Below are positions 37,247-45,995 of a stretch of 64,000 nt of DNA, piece by piece. The notes under the pieces were generated by a model. That model saw only the letters and a list, made by a program, of their open reading frames with translations, did no database searches and was not told the origin of the DNA. Both the position numbers and the translations under genes were made by a program. The DNA is taken from NCBI RefSeq assembly GCF_002261335.1, contig NZ_NEVL01000004.1, positions 372,001 to 436,000 of the forward strand. Direction: 5' to 3'. The stretch comes from Bordetella genomosp. 1. Lineage in GTDB: Bacteria > Pseudomonadota > Gammaproteobacteria > Burkholderiales > Burkholderiaceae_B. Numbering within the stretch: position 1 is the first letter of the stretch; each line of letters begins with the position of its first letter.

Positions 37247-38053
37247 TCAGCGGACGGGCGCACCGGGGACCCGGCCGTCGTGCAGCAACGCGTCCATGCG
37301 TTGCGCCAGCCGCGCCTGGTAGCGCTTGTAGCTGCGATGCAGTTGCCAACGCATCGCGATCAGAATCAGGATGGCGCCTGCGAATGCCACGTAGGGCAAC
37401 GAGACACCTCCCACGTGCAGGCCGTCGTCGGCACTGCCCGTCGTGCACACCACCGTGGCCGCGACCACGCCGGTGTAATGCATGCCGCAGACCGCCACCG
37501 CCATCAGCACGGCCGCCACGATGCGCTGCCATTCGCGCTGCACATTGAACGCCAGCCACACGGCCGCGGTCGCCGCCGCGATGGCGATCACCACCGAGGC
37601 CACCACCAGCGGCGCGTCCCAGCGGAAAAACGCCGGCATGCGCATCGCACTCACGCCGATGTAATGCATCGCCGCCACCGCCAGCCCGGCCAGCACGCCT
37701 GCCACGGCACAGCGGAACAGCGAAAACGGCCGCCCGCCCACATACCAGAAGGCCGCGCCGGAAAACACGACGGCGACCAGCGCGCTGAAGAAGGTCGGCA
37801 CCAGCGCGTAATCAACCTCAAACGGCAAATTCTGTGCCTGCATACCGATGAAGTGCATGCCCCAGATCGCGATTCCCCCCATCGCCAGCGCGCCGATCAC
37901 GGCATATCCACGCCACGATTCACCGTCGCGCACGCTGTCGCGTATACGTGCGGCCGCGCTCAAGGCCACGTAGGAGCCGAGCAGGGCAATCACGAACGAC
38001 AGCAGGAACAGGCCGCTGTGAAACGAGAGAGGGACGATGTCTCCGGGGTTCAT
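37247..38053 (-). CDS. stand-alone MHYT-domain membrane sensor
   Basis: 268 residues with seven hydrophobic segments. Three motifs in successive helices define the MHYT domain: GMHFIGMQ, AMHYIGVSAM and GMHYTGVVAA, proposed to bind a metal and sense O2, CO or NO. No GGDEF, EAL or other output domain follows; the chain ends in a short basic cytoplasmic tail (MRWQLHRSYKRYQARLAQRM). It lies upstream of flp on the same strand (153 bp gap). ATG 38053 follows CCGGAGCACCC. Confidence 0.9.
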   Translation of the reverse strand: MNPGDIVPLSFHSGLFLLSFVIALLGSYVALSAAARIRDSVRDGESWRGYAVIGALAMGGIAIWGMHFIGMQAQNLPFEVDYALVPTFFSALVAVVFSGAAFWYVGGRPFSLFRCAVAGVLAGLAVAAMHYIGVSAMRMPAFFRWDAPLVVASVVIAIAAATAAVWLAFNVQREWQRIVAAVLMAVAVCGMHYTGVVAATVVCTTGSADDGLHVGGVSLPYVAFAGAILILIAMRWQLHRSYKRYQARLAQRMDALLHDGRVPGAPVR

Positions 38054-38524
38054 GGGTGCTCCGGATTAAACGAGAAACTCGCCTACATCACGCACTTTCA
38101 TTTATGTTTACTCCCGATGAATACCCGCGAAAAGCCTACTTGCGGGATATTGCGCAAACATTGTTCTTAATTGTTTTCCTAGTCTTATCTATTAACATTT
38201 GTTTGGCATTGGGGTTTACCCTAGCGTTCGTAATATTGCGACAGGAATTGTGCAACCGATATTCGGCAGTTTGGAAATAAATGGAATTTATCCGAAATTC
38301 ACGGGCAGAATAGCGCGGATTCTGTCGCGTTTACGAATATCGCACCCTGCGCTGTATTGACCCTATTTCAGGGATGTTGCGCATTGTGATGCAACCGGAT
38401 TGCTGGCAAGATGCAAGAAAGAATTAACCAAGATACGCCTTGAAATAAATAAGCCGCAGAAATCCCGTTTTTTGCCATCGCTCCCTCTGGGAGAGCCGTT
38501 TACTTTCTGTTTCCGGTCGTGCCG
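38054..38524. other. 471-base AT-rich gap between MHYT gene and tpsB-like gene
   Basis: Markedly AT-rich compared with its surroundings: 38161-38220 has 19 G/C of 60. It must hold the divergent promoters of the MHYT gene and the transporter gene. A hairpin CTCCC-TCT-GGGAG lies at 38481-38493. One short possible gene (38104-38280) is listed separately. Confidence 0.5.
38104..38280 (+). CDS. possible small membrane protein (58 aa)
   Basis: ATG at 38104 opens a 58-residue frame: a charged start (MFTPDEYPRKAYLRDIAQ), one long hydrophobic segment (LFLIVFLVLSINICLALGFT) and a short basic end. A single helix of this kind in an AT-rich gap can arise by chance, and no ribosome binding site is seen, so the case is weak. 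Confidence 0.22.
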   Translation: MFTPDEYPRKAYLRDIAQTLFLIVFLVLSINICLALGFTLAFVILRQELCNRYSAVWK

Positions 38525-40240
38525 ATGAAGCCTGTACAGCGTGGTGTTGGTGTTCTCCATTACTCTCTGGCGGCCGCATTGGCAGGCTGCGCGATTAATA
38601 GCTGGGCAGACGCGCCGTTGCGCGGAAACCCGGTGGATTCGCTGCCGCAGATAGAAAGACCGGGGCCTTCCGCTCCCCCTCCCGTGGTGGCGCCGCCCAC
38701 GCCCGAGCAACAGGCCGTCCAGGCGCGCCTCGCCCAGCGCATCGTGCCGCGCAATTTCGACGTGGCAGGCGTGCATGCGATCGACTTCACGGAAGTCTCG
38801 GATTTGCTGACGCCGCTGGTGGGCAAGGAAATAACTGTTGCACAGCTCGTGCAGCAGGTGGAGAAGATTACCGAGCTCTATCGGGAGCGCGGCTATCCCC
38901 TTTCCTTCGCCCTGGTGCAGAACCAGAATTTCGCCAATGGCCTGGTCGTGGTGACCGTGGTCGAGGGCTATATCCATAATGTGCGCATCGAGGGCGATGC
39001 CGGTAATGCCAAGGACCGGCTGGAATATCTCGCCGAGCCCCTGACCGCCGAAAAGCCGCTGACGCGCGCCACGCTCGAGCGCGTGCTCAACCTGATGCGC
39101 ATCGTGCCGGGCGTCTCGATCAATCCCGCGATGGACCTGCCGCGCCGCGCCGACGGCGCGACCGAGCTGGTGGTGAATGCCTCGCTCAAGCGCGTCACCC
39201 TCAACGGCAACGTGGCCGACCTCGGCACCGGCATGCAGCCGCTGGTGAACGTGGGCACCAACAGCCTCACGCCGCTGGGCGAACAGGTCAAGCTCACGGG
39301 CGCCCTGCCGATCGGCCACAACGCGGTGACCTATCTGTCGGGCGAAGTGCGCGTGCCGATCGGCAACGACGGCCTGTCGTTCAAGCTCGACGGCTATCAC
39401 TATCAGGCCAAGCCGGAAGACGACGCCATCGAGATGCTGGGCTTCAACCGCAAGGTCACGAACGACCGGATAGGGGCGGCGCTGTCGTATCCGCTGATCC
39501 TGAACAACCGCCGCTCGCTGACCGCCACGCTCGGGGCCTATGCCGCCAACTCGAAGGATCGCTACGACCAGAAGAACAGCGACAACTGGCTGCAGCAGGA
39601 CACCCGCGTGCGCGCCGGCACCGCCGAGCTGCGCTACATCGACGTGCTGCCCGAACGTACCACCGACGTGAGCGCGTCGGTCTCGCACGGCTTCTCCGCG
39701 CTGGGGGCGAAGAAATCGATCAAGTCGAACTATGGTTATTCCGCCGACCCGGACATCGATCTCTCCTTCACCCGCTATAACGTGAATGCGCGCCAGTCAT
39801 TCGAGTTGCCGGCGCAGTTCGGCCTGGTTTTCAACGCGGCCGGCCAATACAGCAGCAGCGTGCTGCCGAGCTCCGAACAGGTCTCTTTCGGCAGCTGGCG
39901 CTTTGGCCTGGGTTATCCGCAAGGCGAAATCAGCGGCGACAAAGGATTTGGCGCGTCGGCCGAAATCAACCGCAGATTCGGCACCGGCTGGCAGTATCTC
40001 AGTGCGGTACAGCCCTATATCGCGGTCGACTATTCGCGCAGCTGGTACAACCGCGCAGACCTCAAGTCGCTCGACAACAAACATCTGTCGTCGGTCGCCC
40101 TGGGCCTGAGATTCACCGACGACCGGTATTACCTGTTCGATTTCAATGTCGCGAAACCCGTGGGCGCGGCCACGCTCAACAATAACGACCGCGACCTGCG
40201 CTTCAACGCGAACTATTCGCTTTTCTACGACGCCTTCTGA
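38525..40240 (+). CDS. TpsB/FhaC-like outer-membrane transporter, atypical
   Basis: 571 residues. Signal region ending in SWADA; a Pro-rich linker; a POTRA-type module (about 75-150: VHAIDFTEVSDLLTPLVGKEITVAQLVQQVEKITELYRERGYPLSFALV then VVTVVEGYIHNVRIEGDAG); then a 16-strand barrel ending in Phe. This is the ShlB/FhaC/HecB architecture that secretes partner exoproteins. It is odd because the invariant L6 motif VRG(Y/F), clear in the CdiB of this window, is missing: the matching place reads GLGYPQGEISGDKGF (Tyr464-Glu468). No TpsA-type exoprotein follows; instead a Gly-rich lipoprotein and a MarR regulator do. ATG 38525 was chosen over GTG 38519. Confidence 0.85.
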   Translation: MKPVQRGVGVLHYSLAAALAGCAINSWADAPLRGNPVDSLPQIERPGPSAPPPVVAPPTPEQQAVQARLAQRIVPRNFDVAGVHAIDFTEVSDLLTPLVGKEITVAQLVQQVEKITELYRERGYPLSFALVQNQNFANGLVVVTVVEGYIHNVRIEGDAGNAKDRLEYLAEPLTAEKPLTRATLERVLNLMRIVPGVSINPAMDLPRRADGATELVVNASLKRVTLNGNVADLGTGMQPLVNVGTNSLTPLGEQVKLTGALPIGHNAVTYLSGEVRVPIGNDGLSFKLDGYHYQAKPEDDAIEMLGFNRKVTNDRIGAALSYPLILNNRRSLTATLGAYAANSKDRYDQKNSDNWLQQDTRVRAGTAELRYIDVLPERTTDVSASVSHGFSALGAKKSIKSNYGYSADPDIDLSFTRYNVNARQSFELPAQFGLVFNAAGQYSSSVLPSSEQVSFGSWRFGLGYPQGEISGDKGFGASAEINRRFGTGWQYLSAVQPYIAVDYSRSWYNRADLKSLDNKHLSSVALGLRFTDDRYYLFDFNVAKPVGAATLNNNDRDLRFNANYSLFYDAF

Positions 40241-40241
40241 G

Positions 40242-40373
40242 CGTTACACACGTCCGGCGTTACGTAACGCCGGACGTAACGTACCCCGTAACACGTAACG
40301 AAATTCGCGGAAAAACAACATTCGCGCAGGCCGTCATTTCGTCTTTTTGCGAATACTTTTCTTTAACCGTTAC
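40242..40373. promoter_or_regulatory. cluster of CGTAAC/GTTACG motifs
   Basis: GTTACG or CGTAAC recurs in the 298-base gap after the transporter gene: near 40243 (GTTACA), at 40259-40268 (GTTACGTAAC), 40275-40280, 40287-40292, 40294-40299 and about 40367. Most cluster in and right after the 28-bp palindrome. It may be a multi-site operator upstream of the lipoprotein gene. The gap holds no other gene. Confidence 0.45.
40250..40277. repeat. perfect 28-bp palindrome after the transporter gene
   Basis: ACGTCCGGCGTTAC (40250-40263) is followed directly by its reverse complement (40264-40277), ten bases after the transporter stop. With no T-run it is not a standard terminator, but it could act as a transcript end or as an operator. 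Confidence 0.75.
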
Positions 40374-40538
40374 GTGGCAAATGCTTCGCAAGCCATTGAT
40401 TCACAAGGAATTCTTAAAACCGGAAATCGGCGATGGTCGGCGTTTAAGCAATATTCGAAAAAACTGGCATGAATTGTGCATAAGGAAAGGTATCGGGCGG
40501 TTTCCAGGCCTGAATACACCAAACCCTAGGAGTGCATC

Positions 40539-42095
40539 ATGCAAGTCAAAAACGTAAGCAGCCGCCCGACCCGTTTTGCGGCAACCCTGATGACCGTCGC
40601 CCTGATGGCTGCCCTGACCGCTTGCGGCGGTGGCGGCGGCAGCAAGCGCTCCGCCGGTGGTATTGGCGGCGGCGGTGGCGGCGGCGGCGGCGGTGGTACC
40701 GATCCCACCAATCCGACCGTGACGGCCGGCCTTTTGGAAACCACGCTGGGCGGCACCGGCGGCGCCGTCGATAATGCCCTGCCGCTCGGCACCAGCACCG
40801 CGCTGGCCGGCGTCGGCAAATCGCTCGACCCGACCGTCAAGCCGGTTATCGATACCGTGGAAAACCTGACCCAGACCATCGGTTCGCAAACCGGCCTGGG
40901 CACGCCCGTGGCCGGGACGCTGACGCAAGTCGGCGGCGCGGTCAGCAATCTGGGTGAAACCGTTTCCGGCAGCGGCCTGCCCGGCGGCCTCGGCACCGGC
41001 GTCGGCGGCCTGGTCGACGGCCTCGGCAATACCGTGGCCGCCGCCGGTGGCCTGCTGGTGGCCGATCCCAAGAATCCCGATCCGCTGACCAACGTGGCCA
41101 AGGAAGCCACCAAGGCCGTGGCCTCGCTGACCGGCGCGCTGGGCGGCGAAGGTGGCCTGCTGCAACCGGTCAACAGCCTGGTGGGCGGCCTGGCCGGCGG
41201 TGCGCTCGGCACCCCGGGCCAGCCCATCCTGCAACCGGCCCTGAGCAACACGGGTTCGGCGGTCGACAACGTGCTGCCGCTGGGCCTGCAAGGCGCCCTG
41301 GGCGGCGTGGGCCAGGCCCTGGATCCCGCCGTCGCTCCCGTGGCCGGCGCGGTGACCAACCTGACCACCCGCATCGGTGACCAGACCGGCCTGGGCGCGC
41401 CCGTCGCCGGCCTGCTGACCAGCGTCGGCGGCACCCTCGCCGGCGCCGGCTCCAACGTGCCGGGCGGCCTGCCGATCGGCGGCCTCGACGGCGTGCTCGG
41501 CGGCCTGGGCAACGCGGTCAGCGCCGCGGGCGGCCTGCTGCACACCGACGCCAGCAACCCGAATCCGCTGGGAAAAGTGCTGCAGGAAGCGACAGGCGCG
41601 GTGGCCTCGCTGACCGGCGGGCTCGGACTGGGCGGCGACGGCGGTCTGCTGAGCCCGATCACCGGCAACCTGGGCCTGGGCGGCCTGACGGGCGGCGCCG
41701 CCAACGGCGGATTGCTGGCCCCTGTGACCGGCCTGCTGGGTGGTGTGACGGGGAATACCGGCGGCAGCGCCAATGCCGGCTTGCTGGCTGGCCTGCTGGG
41801 TGGCGCGACCGGCGGTTCGGGTCAGAACAACGGCGGCCTGCTCGGCGGTCTGCTCGGCGGCGCAACGGGTGGCACGACCGGCGGCACGAATAACGGCGGT
41901 CTGTTGGGCGGCCTGCTCGGCGGCACGACCGGCGGCGCCACGAGCGGCAACACCGGCGGCGCCAACGGCGGCCTGCTCGGCGGTCTGCTCGGTGGCGTGA
42001 CCACGACGACCTCGGGCTCGACCGGCACCAGCGGCACCCCGAACGGCGGCCTGCTCGGCGGCCTGCTCGGCGGCGTCACCGGCGCCCTGAAATAA
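40539..42095 (+). CDS. glycine/leucine-repeat lipoprotein, partner of the atypical TpsB
   Basis: 518 residues. Lipobox LTAC (Cys29), then a polyglycine stretch. Residues about 60-205 and 225-375 are two copies of one module: AVDNALPLG.../AVDNVLPLG..., ...GVGKSLDP/GVGQALDP..., SQTGLGTPVAG/DQTGLGAPVAG, AAAGGLL/SAAGGLL, AVASLTG/AVASLTG. The C-terminal third carries about five copies of NGGLLGGLLGG separated by Thr/Gly/Ser runs. No TPS, FHA or other exoprotein domain. Such proteins are often auto-named collagen-like, but Gly is not at every third place, so I do not support a collagen helix. As a lipoprotein next to a TpsB-like barrel it might be displayed on the cell surface. Function unknown. 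Confidence 0.85.
   Translation: MQVKNVSSRPTRFAATLMTVALMAALTACGGGGGSKRSAGGIGGGGGGGGGGGTDPTNPTVTAGLLETTLGGTGGAVDNALPLGTSTALAGVGKSLDPTVKPVIDTVENLTQTIGSQTGLGTPVAGTLTQVGGAVSNLGETVSGSGLPGGLGTGVGGLVDGLGNTVAAAGGLLVADPKNPDPLTNVAKEATKAVASLTGALGGEGGLLQPVNSLVGGLAGGALGTPGQPILQPALSNTGSAVDNVLPLGLQGALGGVGQALDPAVAPVAGAVTNLTTRIGDQTGLGAPVAGLLTSVGGTLAGAGSNVPGGLPIGGLDGVLGGLGNAVSAAGGLLHTDASNPNPLGKVLQEATGAVASLTGGLGLGGDGGLLSPITGNLGLGGLTGGAANGGLLAPVTGLLGGVTGNTGGSANAGLLAGLLGGATGGSGQNNGGLLGGLLGGATGGTTGGTNNGGLLGGLLGGTTGGATSGNTGGANGGLLGGLLGGVTTTTSGSTGTSGTPNGGLLGGLLGGVTGALK
41818..42085 (+). repeat. tandem Gly-Gly-Leu-Leu-Gly coding repeat
   Basis: Several near-copies of a roughly 30-base unit (GGCGGCCTGCTCGGCGG-type) code for GGLLGGLLGG. 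The copies are close at DNA level, so copy number could change by slippage or recombination between strains. Confidence 0.7.
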
Positions 42096-42136
42096 TCGCC
42101 ACACGGTCCACGCACACGCCCATCCGGAGCCGCGTC

Positions 42137-42694
42137 ATGTACGAGTCCGAACGAATCGCGCCGCAAGACCACCGTCACGGCGACACCAGCGACCACTACG
42201 GCCCGTCGGCATCGCCCGACAGCGCCGCGGAGATCGCCCTGATCCTGAGCCGCCAGCTGTCAGTGTACATGGCCTCGAGCCAGGCAGCGCTGGCCGAAAA
42301 GCTGGGCATCTCGCTGACCGAGCTGAAGGCGCTCGATCTGGTCCAGGAGTTCGATGCCCTGCCCACCGGCCAGCTGGGTCAGTTGCTGGGCATCAGCTGG
42401 GGCGGCGCCACGGCGCTGATCAACCGGCTGGAGGCGGCGGGATTCGTGCAGCGCGGCCGCCATCCCCTGGACCGGCGCGTGATCGTGATCCGCCCGGTGG
42501 TCGAGCGCCTGCGCGAGCTGGACCGCGCACGGCGCGCGGCCACCGAGGAGGTGCAGTTCCTGAGCCGGCAGTACGACGCGCAGCAACTGCACATCGTGCA
42601 GGCCTTCCTGGCGCAATACGCCCGCACCCTGCGCCACGACACGCTGATGTGGTTGCAGAGCCGGCACAACGCCATGTCGGATGACCAAAGCTGA
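42137..42694 (+). CDS. MarR-family transcriptional regulator
   Basis: 185 residues. The winged-helix core (about 45-150) shows KLGISLTELKALDLVQEFDALPTGQLGQLLGISWGGATALINRLEAAGFVQRGRHPLDRRVIVIRP, the usual MarR DNA-binding helices and wing. The N-terminal 35 residues are polar and disordered-looking. ATG 42137 follows CCGGAGCCGCGTC, 42 bp after the lipoprotein gene on the same strand, so co-transcription is likely; its targets may include the palindrome/CGTAAC region upstream. A strong terminator follows. Confidence 0.88.
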   Translation: MYESERIAPQDHRHGDTSDHYGPSASPDSAAEIALILSRQLSVYMASSQAALAEKLGISLTELKALDLVQEFDALPTGQLGQLLGISWGGATALINRLEAAGFVQRGRHPLDRRVIVIRPVVERLRELDRARRAATEEVQFLSRQYDAQQLHIVQAFLAQYARTLRHDTLMWLQSRHNAMSDDQS

Positions 42695-42756
42695 ACGCAT
42701 TGCTGGGTAACACCCCGGGCGTCCTACTCTCCTCGCCCGGCGCAATCCTCACCCGC

Positions 42757-42798
42757 CCTGTCCCTGCGCGCCAAGACGCCCGGGACAGGTTTTTTTTT
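42757..42798 (+). terminator. terminator after the MarR gene
   Basis: CCTGTCCC (42757-42764) pairs with GGGACAGG (42782-42789), followed by nine T. Confidence 0.9.
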
Positions 42799-42870
42799 GC
42801 CTGCCGCCGGACGGCTCTCGGCCCGCGGCTGCGGGGCAATGCGAAGCCGCCCCGCCCCGCCGCGCGGCGC

Positions 42871-44553
42871 TCAGGCCGGCGGCGCGCCGAAGGACAGGCG
42901 CGGCACGGCGTCGAGCAGGCGGCGCGTCAGGTCGTGCTTGGGCGCATGCAGCACCGTCTCGGCCGGCCCGATCTCCGCGATGCGGCCCTCCGCCATGACG
43001 GCGATGCGGTCGGCCAGGTACTCGACGACGCCGAAGTTGTGCGTGATGAACAGGTAGGCGATGCCGAGCTCCTGCTGCAGCTCGCGCAGCAGGTCGAGGA
43101 TCTGCGCCTGCACCGAGACGTCGAGCGCGGAGGTCGGCTCGTCGCAGATCAGCACGCGCGGCTCCACGGCCAGCGCGCGCGCGATGGCGATGCGCTGGCG
43201 CTGGCCGCCCGAAAATTCGTGCGGGTAGCGCGTCAGCGTGTCGTCGGGCAGGCCCACGCGGCCGATCAGGCGGCGCGCGCGCTCGTGGCGCTCGGCCACG
43301 CTCATGTTGGGCCGCAGCGACGCGATGCCCTCGTCGAGGATGTCGCCCACGCGCATGCGCGGATCGAGCGAGGCGTAGGGATCCTGGAACACGATCTGGA
43401 TGTCGCGCCGCATCTCCTGCAGGGCGCGCCGGTCGGCGCGCAACAGGTCGCGGCCGCCCAGCATGGCGCGGCCTTCGATGTGGGCGCCGTCGATCAGGCG
43501 CAGCAGGGCACGGCCGGTGGTGGTCTTGCCGCAGCCGGACTCGCCCAGCAGCGCCAGCGTCTCGCCCGCGCGCAGCGTGAAGGTCACGCCGTCGACCGCG
43601 CGCACCCACTTGCCGACCCGCCGCAGCAGACCCTTGCGCACCGGATAGTGGACCTTGAGGTCCTGCACGTCGAGCACCACGCCCGGGTCGGCGGGACGCG
43701 GCGGGGCGCTGCGCGGCGCGATGCCGGGCGGGGGCGGCGCCAGCGGCCGGCCGCGCTTCTCGAAGGTCGGGATGGCCTCGAACAGCTGGCGCGCGTAGGG
43801 GTGGCGCGGCGCTTCGAAGAAGTCGGCCGCGCTGGCGCTTTCGACGATCTCGCCGTGGCGCATGAGCGCCACGTGCCGGGCCACATTGCGCACCACCGCC
43901 AGGTCGTGGGTGATCAGCAGCACCGCCATGCCCATCTCGCGCTGGATGTCGGCCAGCAGCTGCAGGATCTGCGCCTGCACGGTCACGTCGAGCGCGGTGG
44001 TGGGCTCGTCGGCGATCAGCAGGCGCGGCTCGGCGGCGAGCGCGATGGCGATCATCACGCGCTGCTTCTGCCCGCCGGAAAACTGGAAGGGATAGTCGTC
44101 GATGCGGCGCTCGGGCTCGGGAATCCCGACCCGGCGCAGCCAATGCACCGCGCGCTCGCGGGCGGCCGCGCCGCGCAGCGGCGTGTGCGCGGTGAGGGTT
44201 TCGACGATCTGGTCGCCCACCCGCATCACCGGATTCAGGCTGGTCGACGGCTCCTGGAAGATGATGCCGATCTGGCCGCCGCGCACGCCGCGCATGCCCG
44301 CCTCGGAGAGGCCGTTGAGATCGGTGCCGTTGAGATCGACCTGGCCCGCCACCACCTGGCCCGCGTCGGGCAGGAGCCGCAGCAGCGCCAGCGCGGTCAT
44401 GCTCTTGCCGCTGCCGGACTCGCCCACGAGCGCGAAGGTCTCGCCCTGTGCGATCGCGAGCGACAGGCGCCTGACCACGTGCGAGAGCTGGGTCTCGCCG
44501 GCCACCACCACGTCGAGGTCGCGCACCTCGAGCACATTCGCGGCGCGGCTCAT
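42871..44553 (-). CDS. dual-domain ABC transporter ATPase (YejF-like)
   Basis: 560 residues with two ATP-binding domains in one chain. First: Walker A GESGSGKS, signature FSGGQKQR, Walker [13 protein letters not shown]. Second: [28 protein letters not shown]. Both carry the oligopeptide-type extra region. This matches YejF/GsiA-type ATPases for peptides and related solutes. It overlaps the permease gene by four bases and is the last gene of a four-gene transporter operon in yejABEF order. Confidence 0.93.
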   Translation of the reverse strand: MSRAANVLEVRDLDVVVAGETQLSHVVRRLSLAIAQGETFALVGESGSGKSMTALALLRLLPDAGQVVAGQVDLNGTDLNGLSEAGMRGVRGGQIGIIFQEPSTSLNPVMRVGDQIVETLTAHTPLRGAAARERAVHWLRRVGIPEPERRIDDYPFQFSGGQKQRVMIAIALAAEPRLLIADEPTTALDVTVQAQILQLLADIQREMGMAVLLITHDLAVVRNVARHVALMRHGEIVESASAADFFEAPRHPYARQLFEAIPTFEKRGRPLAPPPPGIAPRSAPPRPADPGVVLDVQDLKVHYPVRKGLLRRVGKWVRAVDGVTFTLRAGETLALLGESGCGKTTTGRALLRLIDGAHIEGRAMLGGRDLLRADRRALQEMRRDIQIVFQDPYASLDPRMRVGDILDEGIASLRPNMSVAERHERARRLIGRVGLPDDTLTRYPHEFSGGQRQRIAIARALAVEPRVLICDEPTSALDVSVQAQILDLLRELQQELGIAYLFITHNFGVVEYLADRIAVMAEGRIAEIGPAETVLHAPKHDLTRRLLDAVPRLSFGAPPA

Positions 44554-45989
44554 GGCAGGGTCCTTTGCAGGGCGGCGCGGGCCGGCTTGTAGCGGCGGCT
44601 GCGCGGATCGAACGCGTCGCGCACGGCGTCGGCGAACAGGTTGGCCGACAGCACCAGCGCCAGCATGAAGAGGAAGGCGGTCATGAGATTCCACCAGATC
44701 ATGGGTTCGCGCGACATCTCCAGGCGCGCGCTGTCGATCATCGAGCCGAACGAGTTCATGCCCGGGTCCACGCCGATGCCGAGGTAAGACAGCACCGCCT
44801 CGTAGAGCACCAGGCCGGAGAACTCGAGCACGACCGTGATGAGGACGATGTGCATGACGTTGGGCAGCAGGTGGCGCAGCATGATGCGCCAGTGCGAGAC
44901 GCCGAAGGCGCGCGCGGCCTGCACGTATTCCAGCTCGCGCAGCTTGAGCGTCTCGGCGCGCAACAGCCGGCACAGCGCCGACCAGCCGGTCAGGCCCAGG
45001 ATCATGCACAGCAGGAAGAGCCGCAGGTCGGCGCGCGCGGCCGAGGTGTCGAACAGCTCGGAATGGTTGTCGATGTAGACCTGCATCATCAAGGCGCAGG
45101 CGGCCACCAGCAGCACCCCGGGAATCGAGGTCAGCGTGGTGTAGATGTACTGGATCACATCATCGACGCGGCCCTTGAAGTAGCCCGCGGCCAGGCCGAA
45201 CAGGATGGCCGGCGGCAGCATCGCGATGGTGGTGAGGCTGCCGATCACCAGCGCGGTGCGGATGCTCTTGAGCGACTGCCACAGCACGTCGTTGCCGATG
45301 CGGTCGGTGCCGAACACGTGATAGGCGCTCGCCAGCGCGGCGATCACGCCGCCGACCACGCACAGCGCGGTGAAGGTGATGCCCATGGCGCGCCACGGCA
45401 CGTCGGTGCGCGCCCGCAGCACGTCGGCCGCCCGCACGCCGCGCCGGCGCAACAGCGCGAGCGCCAGCAGCCAGCCCGCCAGCGCCACCGCCAGGCCCGC
45501 GCCCAGGCCGGCGAGCGCGCGCCGCTGCACGTCAGGCCAGCGCTCGGCGGCCGGGTCCTTCAGGTGCGCCCCGCCCGCGCGCAGGCGCGGATAGTCGCGC
45601 ACCGGCAGCCCGTCGACCAGCATGCTTTCCTTGAGGAACTGATGGGTGGCGAGCGGCACGGAATAGTTGCGCTCGGGCTTCATCAGCGCGGTGTTTTCGA
45701 GCAGCCCGTCGAGCAGCGACTTCACCGCGGGCGCATAGGCGGGCGGCGCGTCGGCCGCGGCATTGGGCGCCGGCGGCAGCAGCGGCCGGTAGTGCATCGA
45801 ATCGAGCAGCCCCACCACCACGAAGCAGGCCAGGATCAGGGCCGAGCACATGGCCGGCGCATCGTGCAGCACGCGGCGCCAGGTGGCGCGCAGGGCCGGG
45901 CTGCGCTTGACCCGCCAGGCGTAGCCGAGCACGGCCAGCACCAGCAGGAACAGGGCGACGTCGGTCCAGAGAAATACGAGACGTGGCAT
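44550..45989 (-). CDS. peptide ABC transporter permease (YejE/DppC-like), enlarged
   Basis: 479 residues, longer than usual for this group (often 300-350). The C-terminal half is a BPD_transp_1 permease: KSIRTALVIGSLTTIAMLPPAILFGLAAGYF, then the EAA loop YVQAARAFGVSHWRIMLRHLLPN and GLVLYEAVLSYLGIGVDPG. The N-terminal 220 residues carry extra helices and a periplasmic segment of roughly 90 residues. It lies 6 bp after the YejB-like permease gene. Confidence 0.9.
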   Translation of the reverse strand: MPRLVFLWTDVALFLLVLAVLGYAWRVKRSPALRATWRRVLHDAPAMCSALILACFVVVGLLDSMHYRPLLPPAPNAAADAPPAYAPAVKSLLDGLLENTALMKPERNYSVPLATHQFLKESMLVDGLPVRDYPRLRAGGAHLKDPAAERWPDVQRRALAGLGAGLAVALAGWLLALALLRRRGVRAADVLRARTDVPWRAMGITFTALCVVGGVIAALASAYHVFGTDRIGNDVLWQSLKSIRTALVIGSLTTIAMLPPAILFGLAAGYFKGRVDDVIQYIYTTLTSIPGVLLVAACALMMQVYIDNHSELFDTSAARADLRLFLLCMILGLTGWSALCRLLRAETLKLRELEYVQAARAFGVSHWRIMLRHLLPNVMHIVLITVVLEFSGLVLYEAVLSYLGIGVDPGMNSFGSMIDSARLEMSREPMIWWNLMTAFLFMLALVLSANLFADAVRDAFDPRSRRYKPARAALQRTLP

Positions 45990-45995
45990 GGTGCG

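Noticed and set aside
41818-42085. CRISPR-like array
   Set aside because: The repeats are in frame coding units without unique spacers of constant length.
40539-42095. Calling the lipoprotein collagen-like
   Set aside because: Glycine is frequent but not at every third residue; the repeat is GGLLGG-based, so a triple helix is not supported.
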